DNA from: Gossypium raimondii
Lineage: Eukaryota; Streptophyta; Magnoliopsida; Malvales; Malvaceae
Assembly: GCF_025698545.1 (NCBI RefSeq)
Contig: NC_068569.1
Location: 16,058,001 to 16,122,000 of the forward strand
DNA: 64,000 bases
Reading direction: 5' to 3'
Part shown: piece by piece, positions 12,411 to 24,938 of the stretch
Layout: every line of letters begins with the position of its first letter
Numbering within the stretch: position 1 is the stretch's first letter
Translations under genes and position numbers: made by a program
Notes under the pieces: generated by a model
The model's database searches: none
What the model was told of the DNA's origin: nothing
The model's input: only the letters and a program-made list of their open reading frames with translations

Positions 12411-13381
12411 AAGAAATCCCTGAACTCTTCTAATCTTATGGCATGCCATCTATATCTGACTCAGCCCGATACAATTAATAGGGTTTAAATTTCACATATC
12501 AAAAACAACCAATAACCAATATCAATTTTTCATATAATCACATAAATTCAATTCAAATCAAATAATCAATACAATCATAATATATATATATATATACAAA
12601 TTCAATCAATTTCCATCAACTTTAATTCAATTCAATATCAAAATACCAAATACTCACCTCAACCACTTACCATAAGCATTAAATCAAAATACAATAATTA
12701 ATAACTAGATTTAGATTATAGAAATACAAACCAGGAATTCCGAGCTATTCCACGTCGACTTTATTTTTCCCCTTTTTAATCGAGGATTCTAGTACGACAT
12801 TAGCTACAGAATTAAAACAATTAAAATTCATCAATACAACACAATTCAATTTCATATTGCATATTTTAAATTTTTCTCAATATTTACCTAATTTTCAATT
12901 TAGTCCCTAAACCGAGACTAACTTGATTCCTTTACATTTAATCCTATATTTTCATTCAATTTTCACTTTAAACTAGATTTAACTCTCTAATTTTACTTAA
13001 ATCTCTAAATTTCAAAATTTTCACAATTTAGTCCCTATTACTTAAAATTTACAATTTATTCTATAATTCAATCCTCTTTCACTTCTAACTTAAAATCTAT
13101 CAATTTGATCCATAATACTAAAATTATTCAACATTAACAATATTTAAAAACTCAATAATTTCTAAAATTTTGACAAGGGTTGAGTAGTATTTAATATCGA
13201 AATTCCAAAAATATAAAATTATAAAAAAGGGATTAAATTGACTAACCAATTGAATTTAGAACTTTTGAAAGCCCAAGACCCTTCGTCTGTTTCTTTCTCC
13301 TTTTCTTTTTTCGTTTTGCTTCTCTTTCGTTTCTACCTTTCTATTTCCTTTTATTTCTTTATTTATTTTGTTTGTTTTATT

Positions 13382-13388
<7 letters not shown>

Positions 13389-13419
<31 letters not shown>

Positions 13420-13420
13420 T
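13389..13420. repeat. (TA)n microsatellite
   Basis: About sixteen TA dinucleotides inside the solo LTR, preceded by a pyrimidine-rich stretch. Confidence 0.9.
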
Positions 13421-13985
13421 TATATGTTAAGTAAACTTATTTTAATATAATATATATATTGAATTCACATATATTTAACTTATGCCGCCTAAAGAACAAT
13501 GACAGAACTGCTTATTTAGTCCCTTTTAATTTTTCTTTAATCTATAATTTAATTTTTACCCTATATGCAATTTAGTCTTTATACTTAATTACTCTTAATT
13601 TATGCAAATTCACCTAACCAAAACCTAATTAACTACACAAATAGCTTTGTAAATATTTTTAATAAATATTTATGAGTCCGATTTACGGGAAAGGAGTCCC
13701 AGGAATGCATGTTTTTAATTTGGTCCTTTTCTCTTAATTAACTACTGAAACGTTAAAATTTCTTAACGAAACTTTAATACCACCTTAATGACACTCAGTA
13801 AATATTTATAAAATATTTACGCTTAGTTTATAAAAACAAGGTCTCGATACCTCATTTTCTAAAACCACTTGAACTTAATAAATCACTTATATAACATAAA
13901 TTATCAAATTAAAAATATTTTTAAAAATCACATTTGACTCGTTGGATTTGGTGGCCTTCAAACCACAGAAAAACGAGTTGTTACA

Positions 13986-14075
13986 AATTATTTTCAGTAT
14001 CTTCCTCGATGGACAAAAACTATCTCCATGTCCAAGTCGATCACAAGCAAAACAGAATAAGACAATATCTCATAT
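13986..14075 (-). pseudogene. LINE ORF1 zinc-knuckle fragment (left part cut by LTR)
   Basis: On the minus strand at about 14056-14000 the frame reads CFACDRLGHGDSFC, a CX2CX4HX4C zinc knuckle as in plant LINE ORF1 proteins (compare CFGCGRMGHGLSSC in the LINE at about 23140). It is the other half of the element at 11444-11815. The upstream reading is out of frame by one base. Confidence 0.65.
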
Positions 14076-14100
14076 TGAAATCTAGCATAAACTTGTGATA

Positions 14101-16458
14101 TAAAGTTTTTTATTATTATAATATGATTACATTTGCAAAAATTATAAATATTTTAATAATATAAAGTTTGTAATATATATTATAATTAAATAAAATGATA
14201 TTTTCAGATTTAAGGTTTTTTTTAGTTTTATATTGTAACCATGTGTAGCAAATGAAATAAAATTATGAGAAAATTTAAAAACAAATAATTTGACTTTCTT
14301 ACAAGTTTTAAAATTCTTCAAGACTTTAACCAAAAAATATAAATTAGCTTTTAGAATTTAACAAATTTTGATTAAATGGAATATTCTGTTTAAATCCCTT
14401 ATCCAAGCACACTTTACATATAAATAAATAATAATATATAATATTATAAAAATCTTTATCGAGTTTAGTGTATTTTTGACTCAATGATATCAATTTAATT
14501 GAGAATTGATAAAAAAATTTAAAATTACTGATAAGAAAGCCTTCTCACTTAAAAATAAATTAATTAATATTTATTCAAAAGCAGTTTAATTGATACCGTT
14601 AAACTTTAGAATTTGATTATTTATAGCAAAATGAAAAAAGGGAATGAGTTTAAGGGTTTAATAAAGTAGTAGTTAAAAGCAAAAATTGCCATTTTGTTAC
14701 AAAATAATGAAAAATAATGAAGATGGAGTTTTAAGAAACTAAAAACTAACAAATGTAGAATGTAGAGTCAGAATATTGGGTATGTTAGGCAGGTAATAAT
14801 TGAATATTATTTGCATTACTTTCTTTATCTGGTATCGGAAATGAGATAGGGACAATTTCAGGCTGCATTTTAAGCCCACTTCCGCTCTGCTCTGCCCTGC
14901 CCTTTTTGCCTTGGATCTTTCAAAGCAAATAATGTTGAAGAAAAACGTTGTTTCCTTTTTGCCATCTCTCCTCCCCAAGTTGTCATAATGAATGAGATTA
15001 TATATGTAATTTAAAGAAGCATTTTAAGAATTAATTTAGATTATTGTCAAATATAAGGCAAGTGTAATTAAATTTCTTTAACTAAATAAAAGGCTAATAT
15101 TTAAATTAAGGAAAATGGTAAATTTATTTGTGGCATTTGAATTGTCAAAACTATTTTATTAATTATAGGCAAATCATTATGGAAATGGTCAATATTTAAT
15201 GAAAAATTCATACAATTGTGTCACATATGACTACATTTATTATAAAAATATAAATAAATAAAATAAATTGATATATACTAAAGTAGGAAAGTAAGCTTCA
15301 TTATATTGTTCAAATACATTTATCGAGTCTAATACTTTTATCAAGTTTCTTTTAAATTTCAGATCAATAATTTTAAGTTTGGATGAATAATCTAAATAGA
15401 TTTAGATACAATACAATGACTAACTCAATACAAGGAAGACATGTTAGTTTCAGTAATTAAATTTCAATTTTCCCCTATCTAAAATACTTAACCAATCACT
15501 TTAGATTAGGCTAAGGTTTCGGATCTTGAAGACTTGGGCGCGAGTCCCATCATTTGCAATGTTTGGATATTTTTCCCATCATGTGCATATATCTTGCATA
15601 GATATTTTTCGATTCTTCGTTTATTGTGCATTATATTGATTGATTCTACATACTATTATAGTTGATCAGACATATATTTATACTTATACTTCTAATTGTA
15701 TTTTATTAGTAAAACTTTCAAACAAAAATTTATCATATACTTTCATTAAATAACATGCAAAATTTTGAAAAAGACTTTACCAAAAGAATAATAAAATGAA
15801 GAAGATGTCTAAAAGAATTGTAGTTTGCAACAAAATAGGTCTTACTCGTTTTCTTGTTTGGTAACTGGTCTGGTGAGACAATAATGACAATATAAGATTT
15901 TTAAGGATTATTATTTGAATTTTATAAATTATTATTTTAAATATTAATTAAAAACTAAATAATGATTCTTAGTCACACTTATAAAATTAAAAACTTCAAT
16001 AATTATCCTTCATAGTTTCTCCTTTTAGCTTTTGTATGTCATTTCAGGCAAAAGCTGTTTCATAGCCAACAAGTTAAATCCTAATTTTATAAACAAATTC
16101 TTTTAAAATTAAAAAAAGAATTATCCAAAACAGCAATAAATAGCAAGTTAAATCCTAAAACAACGAAGCAGGAGGCTATTAGGAAACCCAGGCCGGATTC
16201 CTTGGAGCATGGTTCCTGTTTCTATATACTCGGTCCAACACTTGTCAAAAATCTGACAGCTCCAAATCCGCTCTACCGTTCCTCTCCCACATTTGTAAGT
16301 GCAATATATGTATGCCCACAATGCAAATGCAACCATTTCCATTTCCTCTCTTCGTATTTGAATTAATTAATTAATAATCCTCTCAATCTCTTCTACGCAT
16401 TTTTCTTTATTTTCTTTAGTCTTTTTTTTTTTTTTTGTATTTCTAGAATTTGGGCACA
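14101..16458. other. intergenic, AT-rich
   Basis: No supported gene. The short frames at 14142-14333 and 14739-14978 lack domains. The last few hundred bases are the promoter and 5' UTR side of the WD40 gene, ending in a poly-T run just before the start codon region. Confidence 0.5.
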
Positions 16459-17841
16459 ATGTTCGCAGAGGCTGATAGCTTTCCGAGATCCAAGTTTGGA
16501 AACATTATGCATTCCGATCCTAACATGTCCATACCTGGTTCTGGGAGTGAAGATGATTTGTACGTGCGGTATAGCAGCGCATCCACTTCCGGTCCTGCCT
16601 ACGAAGCCCATAGGACGAGTCTAGAAGGCTCGCCCATAACCATGTCACCGTGGAACCAAACCACTTCTTTCATGAAACCTTCAACTGCCATTTCCGATAA
16701 TGATGTTCCAGCTAACAGCCTCATCGGCTCGCTTACACGTGAAGAGGGTCATATTTATTCCTTGGCAGCCACAAAGGATCTCCTTTACACCGGCTCCGAT
16801 AGTAAGAACATTCGCGTGTGGAAGAATCTAAAAGAATTTACGGGATTCAAATCTAACAGTGGATTGGTTAAGGCCATTGTGATATCTGGCGAAAAGATTT
16901 TTACCGGCCATCAAGATGGGAAGATTCGCGTTTGGAAAATCTCTCCTAAGGACCCTAGCATTTATAAACGAGCTGGAACTTTGCCCACTCTCAAAGACGT
17001 CCTTAAAAGCTCCATTAAACCCAGCAATTATGTGGAAGTGAAGCATAAGCGGGCTCTATGGATCAAACACGCAGATGCGGTGTCGTGTTTGAGCCTGAAC
17101 GTGGAACAAGGTCTTCTTTACTCTGCTTCATGGGATAGGACATTCAAAGTCTGGAGAATTTCAGATTCCAAATGCCTTGAATCGATTCGTGCACACGATG
17201 ACGCTGTTAACTCTGTGGTTTCGACCATGAGTGGAATGGTTTTCACTGGCTCCGCTGATGGTACCGTTAAAGTGTGGAAAAGGGAACAACAGCGGAAAGG
17301 AGCGAAGCATGTGTTGTCCCAAACTCTTTTACAACAAGATTCTGCAGTTACGGCATTAGCAATCAACACCCAGGGTTCAGTTCTGTACTGTGGCTCCAGT
17401 GACGGTTTGGTCAATTTCTGGGAAGTTGAAAAGCAATTATCCCACGGCGGGGTCCTAAAAGGGCACAAGCAGGCGGTTCTTTGCCTTGAGGCTACTGAGA
17501 ATTTGATGTTTAGCGGATCGGCTGATAAGAATATATGCGTTTGGAGGAAGGACGGCAACATCCACACATGCCTCTCGGTGCTGACGGGGCACATGGGGCC
17601 TGTCAAGTGCTTGGCTGTGGAAAAGAACCAAGAATCCAGGAGCGAGCAGCGGTGGATCGTGTACAGTGGAAGCCTTGATAATTCGGTCAAGGTATGGAGC
17701 GTTGAGGAGTTTGCCCAGATAGGAGCGACCAACAAGAACCAGCAACATGCCTGTTTCGAATTCGATTCTGAGTCTGCCCCATTCGCATCTGATGAGACCG
17801 CCTCTTCCACCAGCTCAAGCAGCCAGAGTAGGTGGCACTGA
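16459..17841 (+). CDS. WD40-repeat protein, JINGUBANG-like
   Basis: A single exon of 460 residues from the ATG at 16459 to TGA. A low-complexity N-terminus (about 1-90, with [15 protein letters not shown]) is followed by a seven-bladed WD40 propeller. Repeat ends are visible as NIRVWK, KIRVWK, TFKVWR, TVKVWK, LVNFWE, NICVWR and SVKVWS, with GH or SGS turns between them. The phrase [19 protein letters not shown] between blades 2 and 3 is typical of the plant JINGUBANG (JGB) subgroup. JGB itself restrains pollen hydration and germination by sequestering a transcription factor in Arabidopsis; whether this paralogue does the same is unknown. The C-terminal tail is Ser-rich and ends RWH. The family is often intronless, and no defect is seen. 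Neighbours are unrelated. Confidence 0.88.
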   Translation: MFAEADSFPRSKFGNIMHSDPNMSIPGSGSEDDLYVRYSSASTSGPAYEAHRTSLEGSPITMSPWNQTTSFMKPSTAISDNDVPANSLIGSLTREEGHIYSLAATKDLLYTGSDSKNIRVWKNLKEFTGFKSNSGLVKAIVISGEKIFTGHQDGKIRVWKISPKDPSIYKRAGTLPTLKDVLKSSIKPSNYVEVKHKRALWIKHADAVSCLSLNVEQGLLYSASWDRTFKVWRISDSKCLESIRAHDDAVNSVVSTMSGMVFTGSADGTVKVWKREQQRKGAKHVLSQTLLQQDSAVTALAINTQGSVLYCGSSDGLVNFWEVEKQLSHGGVLKGHKQAVLCLEATENLMFSGSADKNICVWRKDGNIHTCLSVLTGHMGPVKCLAVEKNQESRSEQRWIVYSGSLDNSVKVWSVEEFAQIGATNKNQQHACFEFDSESAPFASDETASSTSSSSQSRWH

Positions 17842-18162
17842 CCCACAATGTTTTGATGCCACGTGTAATTCTCAGCAAAAAAACTTATTAAGATTCACCA
17901 CGTGGAACATTAAGGAGATACAGGATTCTCTGTATGATGCCACGTGTAGAAGAGAGATGGGAGAGATCGTTCATTTTGTGTTTTTTGTATGGGTAATAGT
18001 CTATGATCATGGATCGTTAACATAAAAAATTGAAATTGAAATTTTTGTTTTGGGTTTTCAATAAAAAATCATTTTTTATTATTAAGTATTTTCAAACATT
18101 TTTAATGCAAACACAAAATTTAACTCATTAATCAACTTATATATTTACAATGCATCAGATAA
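17842..18162. other. 3' flank of the WD40 gene
   Basis: Probable 3' UTR, AT-rich, ending at the LINE target site. Three short GCCACGTG-like (CACGTG G-box core) sites lie at about 17860, 17900 and 17940; a role is uncertain in this position. Confidence 0.4.
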
Positions 18163-18172
18163 AAACCAACAA
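18163..18172. repeat. left target-site duplication of LINE
   Basis: AAACCAACAA, repeated exactly at 23862-23871 on the other side of the element and directly next to its A-tail (T-run on this strand). Confidence 0.7.
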
Positions 18173-18529
18173 TTTTTTTTTTTGAAATAATCTCAGATTG
18201 AGCTAAAATAAAACTTAAAAGTTTACATAAGAACTCAAAAAGAATGAAAAATCAACCCGTTGCTCAGCCTAGGCCCATCGGGAAGAAAAAACAAAAATAT
18301 TAAATGAAAAAGGAAACCTAATCACCTAGGAAATGAAAATAAAGGAAACCACTCTGCAACTCATTAATTTTGCCGTTTCCTCTGCCCAATCAGACTTAAT
18401 AATCATAGCTCGTCTTGTCCCTTCAATCTCAAATCACCTTCAAGACGTTTGAAAACCAAAAGCTTAGCATAGTTACTTTGAAAACTGCTTTCTTCCGGAA
18501 CCATCTCTTCATTTCTTCCTTACCCGGCT

Positions 18530-19586
18530 TCAATCTGGTTCTCTCACCCTGTCGGTGTCTGTTTGAATTTCTGCAACTCCAGGGGCTCTTCCGACCAGGT
18601 AAACTCCTCTACTACTCTCCATCGCTTCAGATGCTAGATTATGCGCAAGGCCATTTGTAGATCTTGGGGTATGCTCAAACTTACATTCCTTAAAGTATAC
18701 CGAAAGCTGATGGATATCATGAATAAACGCACTGACCAGTGATTTATCTGGGTTTTTTGTTTTACACTTCTTTATTATTGATAACGAATCTCCTTCAATA
18801 ATAACTCTGTTCCATTGCATGTGTACACCGATTTGGAGGGCTTTCCTACATGCGATTGCTTCCGCTCCAAAAGCTGATGGAACCCATTGATAAACCTCTG
18901 AACAAGATAAGAGAACTAAACCCTCTTCATTTCTGGCCACAACTCCGATAGCCGCTTTATTTTGTCCTCTGACAAAAGCTGCTTCAAAATTGATTTTGAT
19001 AAAACTGTCCGTTGGTTTTACCCATTTTTTTACAGCTTTGGAAGATTGTCGGCAAGTTTTAGCAACTGAATCTAACTCTACAATGTAGCTGCTAACAAAT
19101 CTCCCTATTTCTTTTGTAGATTTACTTCATTTGTTATGTAACCTGTTGTTCCTATCACCCCAAATGGCCCATACAGCAACACAGAAAATCCGACGGTGGG
19201 ATGTTGAACACTGTGAAAAGACCCAGGTTAGCCACTGTTTAAACCCCATCTGGTTATCCTGTACATAGCTAAGAAAGGATAACTCTCTCCACACTGATAT
19301 TGTAACAGGGCAATCTCAAAAAAGGTGTTCCATGGATTCCGATCCATACCCACACCGAGGACACATTGTAGTACTCGTTAGCCTTCTTACTAGTAGATTA
19401 GCGCGAGTAGCAAGGAAATTCCACGAGATCTTCCAAACTGTAATTTTGATTTTTGATGGTAAATCGAGAAGCCATAGTTTTCTGTAGAAATCCTTATAGT
19501 CAACATGTAAAGCGTAATCTCTAGGATCATATGCAATATTTTGTAATAGTTTATAGGAACTAAGTACTGTGAACTCCCCCGACGCT
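18530..19586 (-). pseudogene. LINE 3' region: zf-RVT and RNase H-like domain
   Basis: Downstream of the ORF2 stop the minus strand continues, with frame changes, through a zinc-binding zf-RVT block (CPRCGYGSESMEHLF, about 19370-19320) and WAIWGDRNNR, into an RVT_3/RNase H-like domain. That domain includes FGAEAIACRKAL, IIEGDSLSII and HTPRSTNGLAHNLA (about 18870-18600), with the acidic and His residues expected for RNase H. In an intact element this would be the C-terminus of ORF2. Confidence 0.75.
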
Positions 19587-22500
19587 TCAGCACTCCAAAC
19601 TTGGAAGTCTTCGTGTGTCTTTCACCAGCGGGATGCTAAGAATCATCTCTACATCCATTGGGAAGGTATTCTCTATCATCTCCTTTTTCCATGTTCTACT
19701 GCTTGAATCAATTAATTCTGCAACCTTACTATCATTCAAACTCGAATTCAAAACTGATAATCTAACATGCGGTAAAACTGGAATCCAATTATCACGACCA
19801 ATCGAAATATTTGTGCCTGTACCCATCCGCCAGCATAAACCCTCAGCTAAGACGCCCTTAGTAGCCCAAATACTTTTCCATGTATATGAAACGTTATTTC
19901 CCAAACTGGAATTTAAAAAATCAACTTTTGGAAAATACTTCGCTTTTAATACTTTTGCTACTAAAGAATTAGGATTGTTCAAGATACGCCACCCCTGTTT
20001 AGCTAGAAGGGAAATGTTAAACTGAGCCATATTTCTGAAACCCAATCCACCCTCATCTTTAGGACGACATAAATACTTCCATTGACACCAATGAATACCT
20101 CTTCTTTTATGCGCTTTTTGCCACCAGAACTTAGCAAAAATGTTTTCAAAATCACCACAAAGAGTCTTAGGTAATAAGAAACACTGCATAGCATAGGTAG
20201 GGATGGCCTGTAAAACAGACTTAATAAAGATTTCTTTACCACCTTGGGATAACCATCTAGTGCTCCACCCCTCAATCCTAGACAAAATCTTCTCTTTTAA
20301 CTCTTGAAATGATTCCTTCTTCCTTCGACCAACCATATTCAGAAGCCCCAAGTAACGTTCTAAATTTGTTGAAATCCGCACCCCCAGCTTTGTCGATGCT
20401 TCTTCCTTCTTCTCCTCGGATGTATTCATACTAAAGAAAATGGAAGACTTATTAAAATTAACACATTGTCCAGAGCACTCACCGTATTCCTTCAAAATAT
20501 CCTTTAAAATACTAGCACCCTTATCTGAAGCTTCCCCAAACAAAATACAATCATCTGCAAAAAGCAAATGTGTAATTTCTGGTCCACTTCTGCTCGCTTT
20601 TGCACCTTTTAGCATTCCCGCCTTTGAAGCCAATCCCATCAAGGATGATAATCCTTCACTACATATCAAAAATAGAAAGGGGCTCAAAGGATCCCCTTGG
20701 CGTAATCCTCTGGTTGGTGAAAAGATTCTGCTATTGCTGCCATTGATGTTAACTGTATAAGTTGTCGTGGAAACACACTTCATAATCAGCCCAACCCACT
20801 GTGTTGCGAAACCCATTCGTAACATAACATCCTTAAAAAATCCCCACTCAACCCTATCATAAGCTTTGCTCATATCGATCTTTACTGCCATATATCCTTT
20901 TCTTCCTGAACGTTTTTTCCGAAAGGTGTGCAAGATTTCATAAGCTAGAAGCACATTGTCGGTTATTAGCCTCCCCGGAACAAATGCACTTTGGGCTTCA
21001 TCAATACATCTTCCAATGACTCCTTGAAGTCGATTAGCAATTGTTTTTGCAACCATTTTATAGATTACCGAACATAAACTAATGGGTCTGAAATTAACAA
21101 TGCTAGTGGGATTTAAGGTTTTTGGGATCAGCACAATATCTGTATGATTAAAAGAACCAAAGCTGGCACCATTATTTAAGATATCCAAACAGAAATTTGT
21201 TGTTTCCTTACCCACAATATGCCAAAATTTTTGAAAGAAGATAGCTGGAAAACCATCATGTCCTGGAGCTTTTGTAGGTCCCATTCCATTTAATGCCGCA
21301 TATAATTCGTCTGCTGTAAACACTGCCGAAAGCTCTCTATTATTTTCAATGGAAATACTTTCCGTTATACCTGATAACAGATGTGAGCAATCCCCCACTC
21401 CTTTTGTCGTAAAAAGCTCTTGAAAAAATGAGGACGCTTCTTCATTAATCTCACTCTCCTCAAGAGCTTCTCCTCCTTCAGCTTTCTCCAACCTGGAAAT
21501 TGTATTTATACGTCTACGGTATGTAGCAAATCTATGAAAAAAGGCTGAGTTCTTATCCCCTGCTTGAAGCCAGTTCGCCCTTGCCCTTTGTTCCCAATAA
21601 ATTTCATCTTTATCAATTTCCAGATTCAGATGAATCTTGGTGTCAATGATTTCTGCCAACGTATTATCATTCATTTCCTCCCCCAGTAACCGATCAAGCT
21701 GCTCTAGTAATTTCTTCTTTAGTCCTTCTCTTCCTTTCTTGATTACCTTTGCCCAAATTAATAAATCAGCCTGCAATTTTTCAATTTTCTGGGCAAAAGT
21801 ACCTATACCTGAATCCCAAGAATCTTTGATAGCTTTTTCGCATGTTTCTTCCATCAGCCACCACGCCTCAAACTTAAACTGTGAATTACCCTTATGATTT
21901 CTATCACCATCCGTGCTAATTAGGAGTGGACAATGATCAGACATTGTGTAAGAGAGATGATTAACCCTACCTGCCGGAAAAAGGAGTCTCCACTTATCGT
22001 TTATCACTCCTCTATCAAGTCTTTCTCTAATATTTGTCTCAGGTAAATTTCCCATTTCCCATATATACCATACTCCTGAATACCCCAGATCTTCTAATTG
22101 ACAATGTTCGAGGGCTTCTCGGAATGCATGCATTCTGCTATCATCTCTTGGGATACCTCCACATTTCTCATAAGAGTACAAGATCTCATTAAAATCACCA
22201 CTAACCAGCCATGGATAATTCTTAGCAAGCCCCAAAATCTTCAATAGATCCCATGAAGCATTCTTATTCTGAACATATGGAGAACCATAAAACCCTGTAA
22301 ACCTCCACTCTTCTTTTTCCTGCAACGTCAATGTGGTTTTTAGAAAAACTCCGTAAACTAATTATCAAATCTCCTTTCCATGCTAAGCATAAACCTCCTT
22401 TTGAGCCTTCAGCCTCGACATCTATTCCATGCATAAACCCACAACTCCGTCTAACCTTCTCCATCTTCTGTTTATCAACTTTAGTCTCCATCAAGAAGAC

Positions 22501-22593
22501 CAATTGGGGATTATGCTGCTTTATGAAAAATCGCAGCCTTCTACCGGCTCGTGGACTCCCCAATCCACGAACATTCCAACTTACAATTTTCAT
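19587..22593 (-). pseudogene. LINE ORF2: endonuclease + reverse transcriptase
   Basis: Starts at 22593 with MKIVSWNVRGLGSPRAGRR, the APE-type endonuclease (WN, ETK box LMETKVD; later SGDFNEI and the SDHCPL box). One frame change near 22330 separates the first 90 or so codons from a 900-codon open stretch. The reverse transcriptase follows: APGHDGFPAIFFQ, NFRPISLCSVIYK, DEAQSAFVPGR, KIDMSKAYDRVEW, GLRQGDPLSPFLF and the catalytic LLFADD. The open frame ends at 19587 within the region leading to zf-RVT. It encodes the copy-and-insert machinery of the element. Because lesions are few, it is a relatively young copy. Confidence 0.85.
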
Positions 22594-23738
22594 TGCGTCC
22601 GGTCGGCTTGCCTCATGGCAGCCGCCGATCTCATTAAATCTTGTACTTCGCTTTGCTCCCCATTATTTGTCATCATCACTGAAGGACCAGTTTCATTATC
22701 CCCTTGAGTATTTCGCTTCAATCTCTTCACTCCGTCTCTGATCGCATTTTCTTTAAGATAGTTTGTCAAATCTGCATCTAAGGACTTCCTCTTCCTCATA
22801 TTACTTTCAGCTTTTGTTGTTAATTCACCAGTTTGTACTCTTCTCATCGTCTCCCCCCTTTCCTTTAGACTTAATCTATCCTTTGAACCCCACAGCTGCA
22901 TATATCCATCATCAGTATGTTTTGTACTAATGGCCAGCTTCTTTTCTCCTCCAATGTAAGAGCTTTTCACCCCCGTTTGTTTCAACAAGCTATTGAATTT
23001 CAGACTTTCTTTTCCTAGTAATCTTGTTTCTGCTTTTAATGCTACCGAGTAGGGAGGATTTCCACTAACTTTACTTTTCTCTTCAGGTGATATCTGAATG
23101 CAGCTGCTCAGCCCATGGCCCATTCTTCCACAACCAAAGCAGAACAATGGCAGATTTTCATACTTGAAAGGGATCCAAACTTTACTAACATAATCAGAAG
23201 AGACAAAAATACCTCTTCTAAGTGGTTTCTGAGCGTCTAAACTAATTCTGAGTCGACAAACGTCTTCACCAACTTCAGATCTGAGGACCCCACCAAACGT
23301 TCCACCAATAGCATGCAGTAAATCTTTCTTATCAAATTCTGGGGAACATGATTCAATTTTTAACCAAAAGGGATGAAGTAAGTGGATCGATCCTCTCCAT
23401 CGCTTGGCTTAGTCTATCAAATGCAATTAGATTTTTCCAAAAAGCCAAGGCCTTCCCTCTAAAATCGATTCCAGATCTTCTTCCAACTCAAAAATTATTA
23501 GAAATAAATTTTGTCCCGCCACCTGAATCTCAAACTTCTTCCTAGTCTTCCATATACTCTTCATCTGAGCCCTAAAGCCATCTGGGTTATAAATTTTTTC
23601 TGTCCAAACCGTACATATCAGTGTAGGTTTGGAATTTGGTACCACCATCGAGCCTTTGACTGATAACTAAACTAGTTCTTCAGCAAGAAGAGAGATCTCA
23701 TCCCTCCTCTCTCGGTCATCGCCACCACTTGCTTCCAT
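22590..23738 (-). pseudogene. LINE ORF1 (DUF4283-like, CCHC zinc knuckle)
   Basis: ATG at 23738 opens MEASGGDDRERRDEISLLAEELV, then TAG, then continues in the same frame through VWTEKIYNPDGFRAQMKSIW, the plant LINE/DUF4283 RNA-binding region. Further frame changes occur near 23430-23340. The zinc knuckle CFGCGRMGHGLSSC is at about 23145-23100, followed by a Lys/Arg-rich tail. ORF1 terminates in CAATGA, whose ATG is the ORF2 start, so the two ORFs overlap in an ATGA. Confidence 0.75.
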
Positions 23739-23861
23739 CCCAAGCCGCAGCAGTTACTGCTATCTCTAGGACTTCTAAGCCAAGCACTCTTGGGAGAAGA
23801 GAGAGTTTAGGGTTTTTTTTTTCAGTTTCTTACTTATAATTATTAATTGTAATTTTCTTTG

Positions 23862-23871
23862 AAACCAACAA
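23862..23871. repeat. right target-site duplication of LINE
   Basis: AAACCAACAA, the exact partner of 18163-18172. Confidence 0.7.
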
Positions 23872-24938
23872 AATTTTTCCTTCTTTATATATTTACAAAA
23901 ATATTTATTTTTATTTTTTATAAAATAAAATCATAATTCGAGGTCCACGTCCCGACATTTGACTTTCTTGAAAACCAACGTGGTCTTCATTTCAATTTTA
24001 ATCCTGTCAATTCAGGATACCCAACGTAAAAGTGAAACCCTCCTGCATTTTTGAATGGGATTTTTATTTAACTGCAAAAGAGAAGAAAAAGTTGGGAAGA
24101 AGATTTGTTTATAATCTTTTTAGAAATTTTGTTTATAATTTTTATGATAATTTTTAAAATTTTAAAAAGACTTAATTGATCATTTTTACTTTGTTATTAA
24201 AGTTTCTTTTACCCTTTAATCTTGTTAGTTTTCTATTTTACTTTAAAAAAAATGAGCTGAATTGAATAAATGTATAAAAATTGAGGACTAAATTTATTAT
24301 TACACTTTATATATAAAACACTAAAATAAACATTTAAAAATGCCTATGTTTTCAGTAAGTTATAATCTAGAAGGTTTTGCGATAATATTTCCTTTTACAC
24401 TTGTACTAAAATTTGCAGAGGAAGTTGCTGACTGTAATGTGATGAAAGATGGGTTTGTTATTTTGGTTGAAAGTTCTGTATTTCTTCACCTTCAAAGGCT
24501 TGCCTACCTTGCTTTTTGCACCTTTTCCAATGTTTTGGTTATTTGGGTATTCTCATTAATATTGGGTAGCAATTTTATCCCCAGAAAAAAATTATGGAAT
24601 TGAAGTAAAAAATTTAATTTCTTGATTCACTCATTTAATGCACCTGAATCTTTTGATTCATATCAAAGAAATTAATGAATCTTCTACTCTAACTTCCATT
24701 TTTGTTTTTTACTTTAAATTTTCTGCAGTAAAGCGTGTTAAGATATTATAAGTGGGGGGAGTCAAGATTTTTATTCCACAAAAATCCATACACTAAAAAT
24801 ATCACAAAAATTATTTTCAAGCAGGTGGAACCACCACCAAAGCCACATACATGGCTCTAACATGGAAATATTATTATAAGACTCTTCCTATTAATAATCA
24901 AAGCTCGTTTCTTTTTAAATATTAATAATCCAACATGA
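23872..24938. other. intergenic, AT-rich
   Basis: No recognisable gene. The 87-codon frame at 24340-24603 has no domain. Contains the 3' flank of the P450 pseudogene. Confidence 0.5.

Larger units (their letters stand above)
11816..13985. mobile_element. solo LTR, 2170 bp, inserted in a LINE
   Basis: Starts TGTAACA and ends TGTTACA, a perfect 7-bp inverted terminus, with the cotton-type opening CACTCCCAACCCGTATCC. It contains no primer-binding site, gag or pol, and only one copy is present, so it is a solo LTR. Both flanks are pieces of one minus-strand LINE. No convincing 5-bp duplication remains (GTAAT on the left, AATTA on the right). Inside are a short hairpin array (12263-12410), the palindrome ATGGCATGCCAT (12438-12449) and a TA repeat. 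The region 12960-13150, rich in 'tttagtccct'-like phrases, is typical of such LTRs. Confidence 0.8.
18173..23861 (-). mobile_element. near-complete L1-type LINE, about 5.7 kb
   Basis: The element lies on the minus strand. It has a short 5' UTR (23861-23739), ORF1 (23738-22590), ORF2 (from 22593), an RNase H-like tail (about 19000-18530), a 3' UTR and an A-tail (T-run at 18173-18183). Identical 10-bp AAACCAACAA flanks show insertion by target-primed reverse transcription. Decay is light: one nonsense codon and a few frame changes. It sits about 330 bp downstream of the WD40 gene, in the opposite orientation. Confidence 0.85.

Noticed and set aside
15520-15560. GGGCGCGAGTCCCATC, resembling a tRNA B box
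   Set aside because: No cloverleaf, A box or acceptor stem nearby.
24340-24603. 87-codon open frame
   Set aside because: Isolated in AT-rich intergenic DNA with no recognisable domain or splice context.
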